Shown: positions 1 to 8,313, counted from the stretch's first letter. The stretch: 64,000 nt of DNA from Pantoea sp. Lij88 (GCF_030062155.1 NZ_CP118267.1:434001-498000); one strand, 5' to 3'. Notes: generated by a model not told the origin, from the letters alone. A program made the numbers and translations.

Positions 1-810
1 CACTGGGACAATCCAAAAAGCGATCGCTATTCTGTTGAACTTGAGATTATTTCTGCTGAGCTGAATCTTCGTCCTGAAAGCAACGACGAGCTGTTCCCGG
101 CGATTGAAATTCTGAAAACGCATATCGTGGATCATCAAACCGGTCAGCGCATTGAAGGGATTGTCGGCAATAACTTCTCATCCTATGTGCGTGATTATGA
201 TTTCAGCGTCGTGCTGGCAGAACACAATAAAGGCCAGACAGAATTCAGTCTGCCGGATGATTTTGGTCAGCTGCACGGCAACATTTTTAAAAGCTTCGTC
301 AACTCAGCCGCCTATAAAGAAAGCTTCAGTAAATCGCCGGTTATCTGCCTGAGCGTGTCGAGCAAAAACACCTACGTGCGCACCGGTAATCATCATCCGG
401 TACTGGGCATCGAATATCAGCAGGATGCGCCTTCACTGACTGACTTTTACTTCGGAAAAATGGGTCTGAAAGTGCGTTTCTTTATGCCGCAGGGCAGTGT
501 CGCGCCTCTGGCCTTCTACTTCCATGGCGACCTGCTCAGCGATTACAGCAATCTTGAGCTGATCAGCACCATCAGTACCATGGAGACGTTCCAGAAGATC
601 TATCGCCCGGAAATTTATAACGCGAATTCTGCAGCCGGACAGTGCTATCAGCCCACGCTGCAGCATCAGGATTATTCATTAACCCGCATTGTTTACGATC
701 GCGAAGAGCGCAGCCGCCTGGCCGTCGAGCAGGGTAAGTTTACTGAGGCGCATTTCATTAAGCCTAATCAGACACTTCTGGCGCTTTGGTCTGCTGAATT
801 CGTTCTTTGA
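1..810 (+). CDS. mesX: MesX (DUF1852), 5'-truncated by window edge
   Basis: The frame is open from base 1 (reading HWDNPKSDRYSVELEI...) to the stop at 808-810. This gives 269 residues of a DUF1852 protein whose N-terminus lies outside the window, and the internal ATG at 127 is not the start. DUF1852 is MesX, the partner protein that MesD-type methionine synthases need and that is thought to act with oxygen. The next gene, 27 bp downstream on the same strand, is the MesD homologue, so the two form the expected pair. The identification rests on family recognition plus this pairing. The chemistry of MesX is not settled in the literature I know. Confidence 0.85.
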   Translation, partial: HWDNPKSDRYSVELEIISAELNLRPESNDELFPAIEILKTHIVDHQTGQRIEGIVGNNFSSYVRDYDFSVVLAEHNKGQTEFSLPDDFGQLHGNIFKSFVNSAAYKESFSKSPVICLSVSSKNTYVRTGNHHPVLGIEYQQDAPSLTDFYFGKMGLKVRFFMPQGSVAPLAFYFHGDLLSDYSNLELISTISTMETFQKIYRPEIYNANSAAGQCYQPTLQHQDYSLTRIVYDREERSRLAVEQGKFTEAHFIKPNQTLLALWSAEFVL

Positions 811-837
811 TTAATTAAAAATAGAAGGTCACCTGCT

Positions 838-1869
838 ATGAAAACCTTATTACCGACATCCACTGCTGGCAGCCTGCCTAAACCTTCCTGGATTGCGCAG
901 CCAGAGGTGCTCTGGTCACCCTGGAAATTGCAGGATGACGAGTTAGTTGACGGCAAAAGAGATGCGCTGCGTCTGTGTCTGGACGATCAGGTTCGCGCCG
1001 GTATTGATATCGTCAGTGATGGCGAGCAGACCCGTCAGCACTTCGTGACGACGTTTATTGAACACCTCAGCGGCGTGGATTTCGAAAAGCGTGAAGTGGT
1101 CCGCATCCGTAATCGTTACGACGCAAGCGTCCCGACCGTGGTGGGTGAAGTCTCACGTCAGAAGCCCGTGTTTGTTGAAGATGCGAAAATTCTGCGCAAG
1201 CTGACCGATCGTCCTATCAAGTGGGCGTTGCCGGGTCCGATGACCATGATCGATACCCTTTATGATAATCACTACAAAAGTCGCGAAAAGCTGGCCTGGG
1301 AATTCGCAAAAATCCTGAATCAGGAAGCCAAAGAGTTAGAAGCAGCGGGCGTGGATATCATTCAGTTTGATGAGCCTGCGTTTAACGTCTTCTTCGATGA
1401 GGTGAATGACTGGGGTATTGCTGCGTTAGAGCGTGCCATCGAAGGTCTGAAGTGTGAAACCGCCGTTCACATCTGCTATGGCTACGGCATTAAGGCGAAT
1501 ACCGACTGGAAGAAAACGCTGGGTACAGAGTGGCGTCAGTATGAGGAGGTGTTCCCAAAACTGCAGCGTTCGGCTATCGATATCGTTTCACTGGAGTGTC
1601 AGAACTCGCGCGTTCCGATGGACCTGATCGAGCTGATTCGCGGTAAAAAAGTGATGGTGGGTGCTATCGACGTGGCAACTCATGAAATTGAGACGCCTGA
1701 AGCAGTGGCAGACACGCTGCGCAAAGCGCTGCAGTTTGTTGATGCTGAAAATCTGTATCCTTCGACCAACTGCGGCATGATCCCGCTGCCGCGTCAGGTA
1801 GCTAACGGCAAACTGCATGCGTTGAGTGCGGGCGCAGAGATTGTCCGCAGAGAGATTCTGGGAAAATAA
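838..1869 (+). CDS. mesD: MesD, core-type methionine synthase
   Basis: This 343-aa protein corresponds only to the catalytic C-terminal barrel of cobalamin-independent methionine synthase (MetE) and lacks the MetE N-terminal half. The expected zinc ligands are visible: H211 and C213 (VHICYGYG), E253 (SLECQN) and C312 (STNCGM). The start ATG at 838 follows AGAAGGTCACCTGCT, a good ribosome site. With MesX upstream it should methylate homocysteine to methionine without folate as methyl donor, in the cytoplasm. MesD enzymes with DUF1852 partners have been reported as folate-independent and oxygen-requiring. A short inverted repeat follows the gene. Confidence 0.85.
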   Translation: MKTLLPTSTAGSLPKPSWIAQPEVLWSPWKLQDDELVDGKRDALRLCLDDQVRAGIDIVSDGEQTRQHFVTTFIEHLSGVDFEKREVVRIRNRYDASVPTVVGEVSRQKPVFVEDAKILRKLTDRPIKWALPGPMTMIDTLYDNHYKSREKLAWEFAKILNQEAKELEAAGVDIIQFDEPAFNVFFDEVNDWGIAALERAIEGLKCETAVHICYGYGIKANTDWKKTLGTEWRQYEEVFPKLQRSAIDIVSLECQNSRVPMDLIELIRGKKVMVGAIDVATHEIETPEAVADTLRKALQFVDAENLYPSTNCGMIPLPRQVANGKLHALSAGAEIVRREILGK

Positions 1870-2171
1870 TCTTTTCCTGAGCAGGTACAGTCCGGCTGGC
1901 GATGTGATTGTTGTGCGATCAAAAGCCGGACTGAGTATTCGTTTGTGTGCTTAACGTTGGCTTGCATAAAGAGACCTGCCAGCATTGATAAAAGCGCCAT
2001 GACTCATCTTCTTTAGATTCATTCTTCCCGCCATCCCCATTTCAAAAAAACTTCCGTCCTGTACTTCTGTCAACTGTGCCATGTTATAGGTGAGATCTGA
2101 GATGTACCGGCATGCTCAGGCTAATCTGACGACAGACGTTATTAATAAATCATCAGGTAGAAGGATCGAAG
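1870..2171. other. Intergenic stretch with a possible terminator
   Basis: No gene was found in these 302 bases. A perfect 9-bp inverted repeat (AGTCCGGCT at 1889-1897 and AGCCGGACT at 1924-1932, 26-nt loop) lies just after mesD. It could end the mesXD transcript, but no T-run follows. The remainder should hold the promoter of the following acetyltransferase. Confidence 0.4.
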
Positions 2172-2621
2172 ATGAACAGCGTATTTGAATGGCGCAATGG
2201 CTCATATCTCATCAGCACCGACAAAGAAAAAACAGACCTCAAGGCTATCCATCAGTATCTGACGCGTTCAACCTGGGCGTCAGGCATTGATATTAATACT
2301 GTCGCCATGTCGATAGAGAACAGCCTGACGTTTGGCGTCTTTGATGATGAGTCACAAATAGGGTTTGCCCGGCTCATCACGGATTATGCGACCTTCGCTT
2401 ACCTGTGTGATGTTTATATTCTGGAGGAGTATCAGGGGAAGGGGCTGAGCAGATGGCTGATGGAGTCTGTTCATGACCATCCGGTTTTCATAAAACTTCG
2501 CAGAATCCTGCTGTGTACCACTACGGCTCCCTGGCTGTATGAAAAGCTGGGTTATGAACCCGTTAACCGGGAAAACTACATCTGGACGATTACGCGGCCG
2601 GATATCTATGCCACTAAATAA
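2172..2621 (+). CDS. GNAT family N-acetyltransferase
   Basis: A 149-aa single-domain GNAT acetyltransferase. The fold signature is seen in the beta4/acetyl-CoA loop region, VYILEEYQGKGLSRWLM (about residues 83-99), with the Q/R-x-x-G-x-G/A type pyrophosphate loop as QGKG, and the C-terminal segment APWLYEKLGYEP. It would transfer an acetyl group from acetyl-CoA to an unknown small molecule or amine. The ATG at 2172 follows AGAAGGATCGAAG, a convincing ribosome site. The gene is monocistronic and converges on the XRE-cupin regulator, whose stop lies 1 bp away. The substrate cannot be told from sequence. Confidence 0.8.
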   Translation: MNSVFEWRNGSYLISTDKEKTDLKAIHQYLTRSTWASGIDINTVAMSIENSLTFGVFDDESQIGFARLITDYATFAYLCDVYILEEYQGKGLSRWLMESVHDHPVFIKLRRILLCTTTAPWLYEKLGYEPVNRENYIWTITRPDIYATK

Positions 2622-2622
2622 C

Positions 2623-3201
2623 TCAGACGGGTCGCAGGACGATCACCGCATATCGACACGGCTTACTGGTGTTATTTCTGAAGACACAATCAGCCGGATC
2701 GCCCAGTTCCAGACAGTCACCAGCCGCCATTTCGTACGTGATGGACCCCGCGTCAAACGTCAATGACCCTTCCAGTACCCATATCAGCTGACGTCTTGAA
2801 ATATAGGAAATCGCTGGCATCGGCACAGCGGTATTGGCCGGCAGCTCGACACTGACCAGATCGACCGGCATCTCACCCGGTGAAACGTGACGGCGCAGAT
2901 AGCCGGTTTCAGGATCCTGCCATACCGGCTGGTTTTCATGCCTGACCAGCGTGCCGGTTTGCACCTCGGTCTGGGCCAGCAGTTGCGAGATGCTCATGTC
3001 AAAAGATCCCGAGAGGCGCGCTAACAGGACCGCCGTCGGGCTGCTCTCTCCACGCTCAATTTTGTGAATCATTGCCCGCGAAACACCGGAGTGATCGGCC
3101 AGCTCAGTCAGTGACCAGCCGCGTTTCTCTCTCTCTTCTTTGACCTTCTGTCCAATCCGGATATTCAGGTTGTCTTCTTTACTGGACATTTCATCTGGCA
3201 T
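2623..3201 (-). CDS. XRE-family regulator with C-terminal cupin
   Basis: This 192-aa protein has an N-terminal XRE helix-turn-helix (about residues 15-70; recognition region DHSGVSRAMIHKIERGESSP) and a C-terminal cupin_2 sensory domain (about 105-190). The architecture is that of the SutR/PuuR-type regulators, in which the cupin senses a small ligand. It is divergent from a phosphinothricin-acetyltransferase-like gene with only about 60 bp between starts, where a perfect 11-bp palindrome lies, so it probably controls that gene and itself. A second in-frame ATG (fifth residue) is an alternative start, and neither has a strong ribosome site. Confidence 0.85.
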   Translation of the reverse strand: MPDEMSSKEDNLNIRIGQKVKEEREKRGWSLTELADHSGVSRAMIHKIERGESSPTAVLLARLSGSFDMSISQLLAQTEVQTGTLVRHENQPVWQDPETGYLRRHVSPGEMPVDLVSVELPANTAVPMPAISYISRRQLIWVLEGSLTFDAGSITYEMAAGDCLELGDPADCVFRNNTSKPCRYAVIVLRPV

Positions 3202-3209
3202 AATGGATA

Positions 3210-3220
3210 ACTATCATAGT
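3210..3220. promoter_or_regulatory. Candidate operator of the XRE-cupin regulator
   Basis: ACTATCATAGT is a perfect 11-bp palindrome between the divergent XRE-cupin and acetyltransferase starts. Its size and position suit an XRE dimer. The assignment is inferred from position only. Confidence 0.4.
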
Positions 3221-3264
3221 GTACGTTTCATCTACTTTAGTGAATGAGCAAAGGGGTGTCTACC

Positions 3265-3774
3265 ATGATTATTCGTGCGGCTGTTGAAAGCGATGCTGAT
3301 GTGATTGCTGAGATTTATAACGATGCTGTGCTTAACACCACGGCCATCTGGAATGAAAGCCAGGTCGATGTGGCTAATCGCATCGCATGGATACACAGTC
3401 GCCAGCAGGCGGGTTTTCCTGTGATTGTGGCCGCTGACGATGAAGATAGCGTGCTGGGATATGCTTCATACGGTGACTGGCGCCCCTGGGATGGATACCG
3501 TCACACCGTTGAACATTCTGTCTATGTTCATAAAAACGCGCGCGGACAAGGCATAGGTGATGCTCTGATGCGGACGTTAATCCAGCTTGCCTGTGAGGGC
3601 AAAAAACACGTGATGGTGGCGGGCATTGAATCGGAAAACAGGGCATCCATTATGCTGCATAAAAAGCTGGGTTTCGCTGAAGCGGGCACCATGAAAGAGG
3701 TCGGTAATAAATTTGGGCGCTGGCTGGATCTGACATTTATGCAGTTGCGACTGGATGACCGCAGTCATCCCTGA
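3265..3774 (+). CDS. Phosphinothricin/methionine-sulfoximine-type N-acetyltransferase
   Basis: A GNAT protein of about 169 residues from the ATG at 3265, which is preceded by AAAGGGGTGTCTACC. The upstream ATG at 3244 lacks a ribosome site. Its signature is that of the Pat/MnaT group: MIIRAAVESDADVIAEIYN at the start, YGDWRPWDGYRHTVEHSVYV in the middle, the acetyl-CoA loop NARGQGIGDALM, and IESENRASIMLHKKLGF near the end. Members acetylate L-methionine sulfoximine/sulfone or phosphinothricin analogues. The gene is divergent from the XRE-cupin regulator. Confidence 0.82.
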   Translation: MIIRAAVESDADVIAEIYNDAVLNTTAIWNESQVDVANRIAWIHSRQQAGFPVIVAADDEDSVLGYASYGDWRPWDGYRHTVEHSVYVHKNARGQGIGDALMRTLIQLACEGKKHVMVAGIESENRASIMLHKKLGFAEAGTMKEVGNKFGRWLDLTFMQLRLDDRSHP

Positions 3775-3908
3775 TTATCAGCGCCTGTAAGTAAATGCGC
3801 TTGGGGTGGCAAACAGCCTCAGGCAGCTGAACGGCAGCGTGTGAATGAATTGTAAATTCATACGCCTGCCGATATAACAGAGTGATAATCCTCACCGCAG
3901 AGAAAATC

Positions 3909-4538
3909 ATGGCGCTTTCACACGAGTTAATCCTGATCTTCACCACCTATTTTGTTGCCACGGCGAGTCCCGGCCCGAGCAATATGGCCATTATGGGTAC
4001 GGCAATGAAAAAGGGCAGAGGGGCGGCACTGGCGCTGGCTGCGGGTGTGGTGAGTGGGTCGATGATTTGGGCGCTGCTGGCCGCCTGCGGTGTATTGACC
4101 GTGCTGGCAACCTTCGCACAGTTGCTGATTGCGTTAAAAATCGGTGGAGGGCTATATCTGCTCTGGCTGGCGTTTAAAGCGGGCAAATCTGCGTTACGCC
4201 GCACGGAAGCCAGTGACTTTACCGCCAGCGATGAACGGGTCGCCTATGGCAGGCTTTTCCGTCAGGGGATCCTGATGCATATCGGCAATCCCAAAGCGAT
4301 TCTCACCTGGGTGGCGATTATGTCATTTGCGCTGAAGCCAGAGGGAACGGCTTCGACGCTACCGATCATTCTCTGTGGCTGTGCAGCGATTTGCGTCTTT
4401 GTGTTCGGCGGTTATGCTCTGCTGTTCTCAACTGCCGTGATGAGCGCCTTTTACCGCCGGATTCGTCGCGGACTCGATGCGTTGTTAGCCTGTTGCTTTG
4501 GACTGGCAGGGCTGAAACTGTTATTCAGCCGCAGCTAA
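3909..4538 (+). CDS. LysE/RhtB family amino-acid exporter
   Basis: A 209-aa inner-membrane protein with about six hydrophobic segments and the family N-terminal signature FVATASPGPSNMAIMGTAMKKGR. The start ATG at 3909 (MALSHELI) gives the normal family length and follows AGAGAAAATC; an upstream in-frame ATG at 3882 would add nine atypical residues. The middle part contains GNPKAILTWVAI, also typical. Members export homoserine, threonine, lysine or other amino acids by proton exchange. The substrate cannot be told here, and no regulator of the Lrp or LysG type is adjacent. Confidence 0.85.
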   Translation: MALSHELILIFTTYFVATASPGPSNMAIMGTAMKKGRGAALALAAGVVSGSMIWALLAACGVLTVLATFAQLLIALKIGGGLYLLWLAFKAGKSALRRTEASDFTASDERVAYGRLFRQGILMHIGNPKAILTWVAIMSFALKPEGTASTLPIILCGCAAICVFVFGGYALLFSTAVMSAFYRRIRRGLDALLACCFGLAGLKLLFSRS

Positions 4539-4626
4539 ATGCGGTTATTTGAGATTGAAAGCCGCTCCTGTTTGAATTTTTTAAATGACCAGGCAATCCC
4601 GGAATCCCTCCCTAAAAGGCGATCAA

Positions 4627-5055
4627 ATGAAAGGCGCATGTCTGTGTGAAGCCGTGACTTTTGAAATAGCAGTGACACCCGAACGCTTTTATCGTTGCCA
4701 CTGCTCACTTTGCAGAAAGCAAAGCGGAACCGGCTATAACCTTGCGACGCTGGTGAAGGAGGCTGACTTTAACTGGCTATCCGGTGAAAGCCAGATCGCT
4801 TCGTGGCGTAAACCGACAGGTTATCGCAACGATTTTTGTTCCCGCTGTGGCTCGACCGTGCCAAACCTGTTACGTGGCAAACCTTATATCTGGATCCCGG
4901 TGGGTTTATTGAATGACTCTGCTGATATGCAATGCATCGGGGATTACTGTACTGATGACGCCATGCCCTGGGACACGACCCGTTCAGAGACAAATCATGC
5001 CGGGCCCGTCGGAGCGCTGAACGATCTTCTGGCGAGCTTAAAGCTCGTTGATTAA
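4627..5055 (+). CDS. GFA/CENP-V fold zinc protein
   Basis: A 142-aa protein of the glutathione-dependent formaldehyde-activating (GFA) family. The zinc-binding cysteine clusters are all present: GACLCEAV (about residues 3-10), CHCSLCRKQSG (about 32-42) and FCSRCGS (about 76-82). The ATG at 4627 follows AAAAGGCGATCAA and gives the usual start MKGACLCEAV; the ATG at 4585 would add an unlikely extension. The biochemical role of most family members is unproven, so a formaldehyde link is only a family label. It converges on the P-loop gene that follows. Confidence 0.85.
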   Translation: MKGACLCEAVTFEIAVTPERFYRCHCSLCRKQSGTGYNLATLVKEADFNWLSGESQIASWRKPTGYRNDFCSRCGSTVPNLLRGKPYIWIPVGLLNDSADMQCIGDYCTDDAMPWDTTRSETNHAGPVGALNDLLASLKLVD

Positions 5056-5070
5056 TCGCCGTTGCGCGGG

Positions 5071-5619
5071 TTACTGATTTTTTAGCTCCAGGCCCCAGTA
5101 TTCCAGACAGGCTTTAACATCACCTGAAGACTGAAGCAGAATTTTTGGCAGTGTGACCTGGTCGTATAGCTTCTTATGGCGCTGCCGATTATTTGGGGCA
5201 GTGAGGATAATATATTTCAGCATCTCCAGGGTCATATGCTCTTTGCGCTTGCCGAGACCGCCAATTCGCGGTGTGGATGAGTAACATCTGCGAATATACC
5301 GAAGCAGCGCTACTGGCACTTTTACATCCAAAAGAATCAATCCTGTGGCGCGAGCGAGTCGCGCTTCAATGCATTTCGTGTAATTCCCATCCATTACCCA
5401 TTTTTCCTGACTCACCGCGTCAGCGTGCAGGCGGAGAAACTCTGCCGGTGCTCTGGGAATCCATTGACTTCCCGGAAGATGGTGAAGTGTATCCAGATAA
5501 ACGGCGGGTAAGGCTGTTTTGCGGGAAATAGCATCAGCTAAGGTCGATTTGCCGCTGTTCGACGGACCCATAATACAAATGCGCGGTCCGAGCGCGTCTA
5601 AAGAAAGTGCATTAATCAC
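5071..5619 (-). CDS. P-loop NTPase, adenylate-kinase-like (AAA_17/FlaR type)
   Basis: A 182-aa cytoplasmic protein with a Walker A motif near the N-terminus (GPSNSGKST) followed by LDTLHHLPGSQWIPRAPAEF and WVMDGNYTKCIEARLARATGLILLD, the pattern of proteins annotated as DNA topology modulation protein FlaR or as small-molecule kinases. I place the start at the GTG at 5619 because AGAGGAAACGTT lies just upstream. The frame stays open to 5691, but that extension has no family features. The substrate is unknown. A kinase-like phosphotransferase role is inferred from the fold. Confidence 0.7.
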   Translation of the reverse strand: MINALSLDALGPRICIMGPSNSGKSTLADAISRKTALPAVYLDTLHHLPGSQWIPRAPAEFLRLHADAVSQEKWVMDGNYTKCIEARLARATGLILLDVKVPVALLRYIRRCYSSTPRIGGLGKRKEHMTLEMLKYIILTAPNNRQRHKKLYDQVTLPKILLQSSGDVKACLEYWGLELKNQ

Positions 5620-5823
5620 AACGTTTCCTCTGAATTTCCCTGTCAGGATGCGCTGATATGCTGGGGGCCAGCTTAAGATATCTGAACCCATGATGAAATA
5701 AAGTCATGTCGTCCTACCTTAAACCTTAAAAAGTTGCCTGAATCACGGATTGAATTTATCCCCGTAAAGATGAGTTACATCCTGCCGATTAATTGTTCAA
5801 CCAAACAAACCGTAGAGGGCATT

Positions 5824-6711
5824 ATGGGGTTAATCAGTGGCGTTACCACAGACGTGGCAAGAGGATATTCAGCCACGCTCATCACACCAAATACAGTATC
5901 GGACAGCATTAAAGAGAGCCTGACTGAAAAAGCGTTACCCGCCAGTGTGGTGGTCATCTCCCCCGAGGCAAGAGCGCGCCTGTTACAGGCCAGGGATGAA
6001 CCCCTCTCAGCTGAGCAACAGGAAAAAAATCTCAAGGCACTGGCAGAGTTAAAGTCATCCGATCAGGGGGCGTCCGTTAACCTCGGCTATGCCCTGTTCA
6101 ACGATCCCAACACCAGCTGGGATGCCAGCACATTTAAGCCACTTCTGAGTATGACGGCTGACAATACCCAGAGCTCGATGGATGACTTCGCCGCTGCCTT
6201 ACATCAGGTACTGGCTGAAGGGCAGGTGGGGCGTAATCAGTACGATAACAGCGATACCTCTGAAGCCATGTCACTGACCCTGACTCAGTCTAAGCTGCAT
6301 ACTCTGATTGAAAAATATGTCTCCGGATCCCATCAGCAAAAGGCGACTCGCATCACCGATCAGATGATAAACGTCAAAGTGGCTATTCGAAACAGCGCGA
6401 TGTTGTCGGGCGCTCAGGATATGCTGACGCTGGCGATGAATTATGGCACCCGTGATATGCAGGATAGTGCACGTGATAATCTTAAAGCATTTGAAAACGG
6501 TACCGCACGGCCTCAGGTTGAGCTGAACGGCATGATGAAAGCCATGAACTCGGGCAGTGATATGAATACTGTATTCAGCGCCTTTGCGGCTATCATTCGT
6601 GCCACGCCCAACCCCGGCAATGCTGCACAACCGTCTATAGATGGTGCGTTGAAGCAGCTGAATGTCTATCGCCAGCAATGGCAGGCGTTCACTGAAAAAT
6701 ACGCTTCTTAA
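5824..6711 (+). CDS. Unrecognised protein, about 295 aa
   Basis: I do not recognise this family. The protein is soluble-looking and rich in Ala, Ser, Thr and Gln. It has no signal peptide, membrane segment or cysteine from the chosen start, and looks mostly alpha-helical (for example residues around SAEQQEKNLKALAELKSS and GSHQQKATRITDQMINVKVA). The ATG at 5824 (MGLISGVTTDVARGYS) has GAGGG upstream; earlier starts at 5770 (ATG) and 5734 (TTG) are possible. Composition and size would fit a secreted effector or a surface-associated protein, but nothing proves this. A perfect 9-bp inverted repeat follows the stop. Confidence 0.6.
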   Translation: MGLISGVTTDVARGYSATLITPNTVSDSIKESLTEKALPASVVVISPEARARLLQARDEPLSAEQQEKNLKALAELKSSDQGASVNLGYALFNDPNTSWDASTFKPLLSMTADNTQSSMDDFAAALHQVLAEGQVGRNQYDNSDTSEAMSLTLTQSKLHTLIEKYVSGSHQQKATRITDQMINVKVAIRNSAMLSGAQDMLTLAMNYGTRDMQDSARDNLKAFENGTARPQVELNGMMKAMNSGSDMNTVFSAFAAIIRATPNPGNAAQPSIDGALKQLNVYRQQWQAFTEKYAS

Positions 6712-6721
6712 TGTTCTGATG

Positions 6722-6757
6722 ATCCTGCAGCTGGCCTGAGTGTGACGTCTGCAGGAT
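6722..6757 (+). terminator. Possible terminator hairpin
   Basis: Perfect 9-bp arms ATCCTGCAG (6722-6730) and CTGCAGGAT (6749-6757) with an 18-nt loop lie just after the unknown 295-aa gene. No clear T-run follows, so this may be a Rho-assisted or weak terminator. Confidence 0.4.
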
Positions 6758-6798
6758 TACCCCTCTGATAAACGATCCCCGAACAGAAAGCACGGATT

Positions 6799-6822
6799 AC
6801 ACATTTACAAATTTAAATGTGT
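6799..6822. promoter_or_regulatory. Candidate ArsR-type operator
   Basis: A perfect inverted repeat ACACATTTA (6799-6807) / TAAATGTGT (6814-6822) with 6-bp spacer, of the 9-6-9 size usual for ArsR/SmtB dimers. It overlaps the -35 element and spacer of the promoter for the OYE-ArsR operon. Confidence 0.65.
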
Positions 6823-6831
6823 AAATATAAT
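6804..6831 (+). promoter_or_regulatory. Sigma70 promoter of the OYE-arsR operon
   Basis: TTTACA at 6804-6809 and a consensus TATAAT at 6826-6831, separated by 16 bp, lie 33 bp before the OYE start. The inverted repeat at 6799-6822 occupies the -35 box and spacer, so a bound repressor would block polymerase. Confidence 0.65.
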
Positions 6832-6863
6832 GGCGCCTCTTAAACACCAGAGGACTTACTGTT

Positions 6864-7982
6864 ATGCCGTCACTTTTTACCCCCCTGAACCTGGGCGATC
6901 TTAAACTTCGCAACCGCATTGTCCTGCCGCCGCTGACGCGCTGCCGCAGTGAACAGCCGGGCAACATTCCCGGCGAGTTGATGGTGGAGTATTACCGCCA
7001 GCGTGCCAGCGCGGGACTGATGGTCACCGAAGGCACCCAGATTGAGCCTCGCGGGCAGGGTTATGCATGGACGCCGGGGATCCACAGCGAGGCGCAGATC
7101 GCGGGCTGGAAAAAGGTCACGGAGGCGGTACATCAGGAAGGCGCCACGATTTTCTGCCAGCTCTGGCATGTTGGCCGCGTATCTCATAATGAACTTCAGC
7201 CAGGCAAGCAGCCACCGGTAGCGCCTTCAGCCATCGCAGCCGACAACGTCCGGGTGTTTATTGAAACCGGGCCAGGCGCGGGGATACTGACTGCACCCAG
7301 CGAGCCTCGGGCACTGACCACAGAAGAAGTGAAAGAGATTGTGGCGCTGTACAAACGCGCAGCGGAGAACGCCAAAGCCGCCGGTTTCGACGGCGTGGAA
7401 CTGCACTCCGCCAACGGCTATCTGATTAACCAGTTTATTTCAGAACATACCAACTTCCGTAAGGATGAATATGGTGGCTCAGCAGAGAATCGTCTGCGCT
7501 TCCTGCGTGAAGTCGTTGAGGCCGTCAGCTCGGTGTTTGGCAGCCATCGCGTGGGCGTCCGGTTTGCACCGCTGTTTTCCAGTACCGATGAAGAGCGCGT
7601 CTATCTTGGCCTGGTTGAAAGCGATCCCCACGCGACCTACATCCGTGCCGCAAAGCTGCTGAATGAACTTGAAGTTGGCTATCTCTCAATTGCTGAAGCG
7701 GACTGGGATAATAGCCCGGACATGCCAGAGAGTTTCCGCGTTGCGCTGCGGGAAACATTCCGGTCTCCGATCATCTATTCAGGTCGCTATACGGCAGAAA
7801 AAGCGCAGCATGTGCTGGAAAAAGGCTGGGGCGATCTGTTTGGTTTTGGCCGATCATTCATCGCCAATCCCGATCTGCCCGCGCGCATTCAATCAGGCTA
7901 TCCGCTGAATGAGGTCGATAACGCCTCCCTGTATGGCGGTACTGAGAAAGGCTATACTGACTATCCTGTTTTTCAATCCTGA
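6864..7982 (+). CDS. Old Yellow Enzyme family NADPH:flavin oxidoreductase (NemA-like)
   Basis: A 372-aa FMN-dependent (beta/alpha)8 barrel protein close in length to E. coli NemA (365 aa). Key motifs are visible: LRNRIVLPPLTRCRS, WHVGRVSH, HSANGYLINQF (the His/Asn pair that binds the substrate carbonyl or nitro group) and YGGSAENRLRF. The enzyme would reduce electrophilic alkenes such as N-ethylmaleimide, nitro compounds or quinones in the cytoplasm. RBS AGAGGACTTACTGTT precedes the ATG. An ArsR-type regulator follows after 16 bp in the same transcript. E. coli nemA is instead controlled by the TetR-type NemR. Confidence 0.9.
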   Translation: MPSLFTPLNLGDLKLRNRIVLPPLTRCRSEQPGNIPGELMVEYYRQRASAGLMVTEGTQIEPRGQGYAWTPGIHSEAQIAGWKKVTEAVHQEGATIFCQLWHVGRVSHNELQPGKQPPVAPSAIAADNVRVFIETGPGAGILTAPSEPRALTTEEVKEIVALYKRAAENAKAAGFDGVELHSANGYLINQFISEHTNFRKDEYGGSAENRLRFLREVVEAVSSVFGSHRVGVRFAPLFSSTDEERVYLGLVESDPHATYIRAAKLLNELEVGYLSIAEADWDNSPDMPESFRVALRETFRSPIIYSGRYTAEKAQHVLEKGWGDLFGFGRSFIANPDLPARIQSGYPLNEVDNASLYGGTEKGYTDYPVFQS

Positions 7983-7998
7983 TATTTTGTGAGGCGGC

Positions 7999-8313
7999 AT
8001 GTCCCCCGAAAATGCCCTGAAGTTACTGTCCAACCCGACCAGAGTGGCAGTGCTGAAGTGGCTTAAAAATCCTGATGAAGCGTTTGCGGGCTATACCCAG
8101 CTCTATCCCTTCGATCAGTATGGCGTCTGTGCCAGCCTCATACAGGACAAGGCGGGCTTATCACAGCCCGCCACATCGTTATGCCTGAAAGCCCTTCACA
8201 GTGCAGGTCTGGTCGAAGCCAGCAAAGTGGGAAAATGGACCTATTATCGTCGCGCCGAACCGCGCATTCGTGAAATCACTGGTGCGGTGACGCAATCACT
8301 TAAGGCGCTTTAA
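7999..8313 (+). CDS. ArsR/SmtB-type helix-turn-helix regulator
   Basis: A 104-aa winged-helix protein: LLSNPTRVAVLKWL at the N-terminus, the recognition helix region SQPATSLCLKALHSAGLV (about 55-72), and the wing VGKWTYYRR. Two cysteines are present, C44 (YGVC) and C62 (SLCLKAL, in the recognition helix), but there is no classical CVC metal site. It is the second gene of the OYE operon and the likely binder of the inverted repeat in that promoter. C44 and C62 could sense electrophiles or oxidants, which would match the OYE substrates. That sensing role is inferred. Confidence 0.85.
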   Translation: MSPENALKLLSNPTRVAVLKWLKNPDEAFAGYTQLYPFDQYGVCASLIQDKAGLSQPATSLCLKALHSAGLVEASKVGKWTYYRRAEPRIREITGAVTQSLKAL

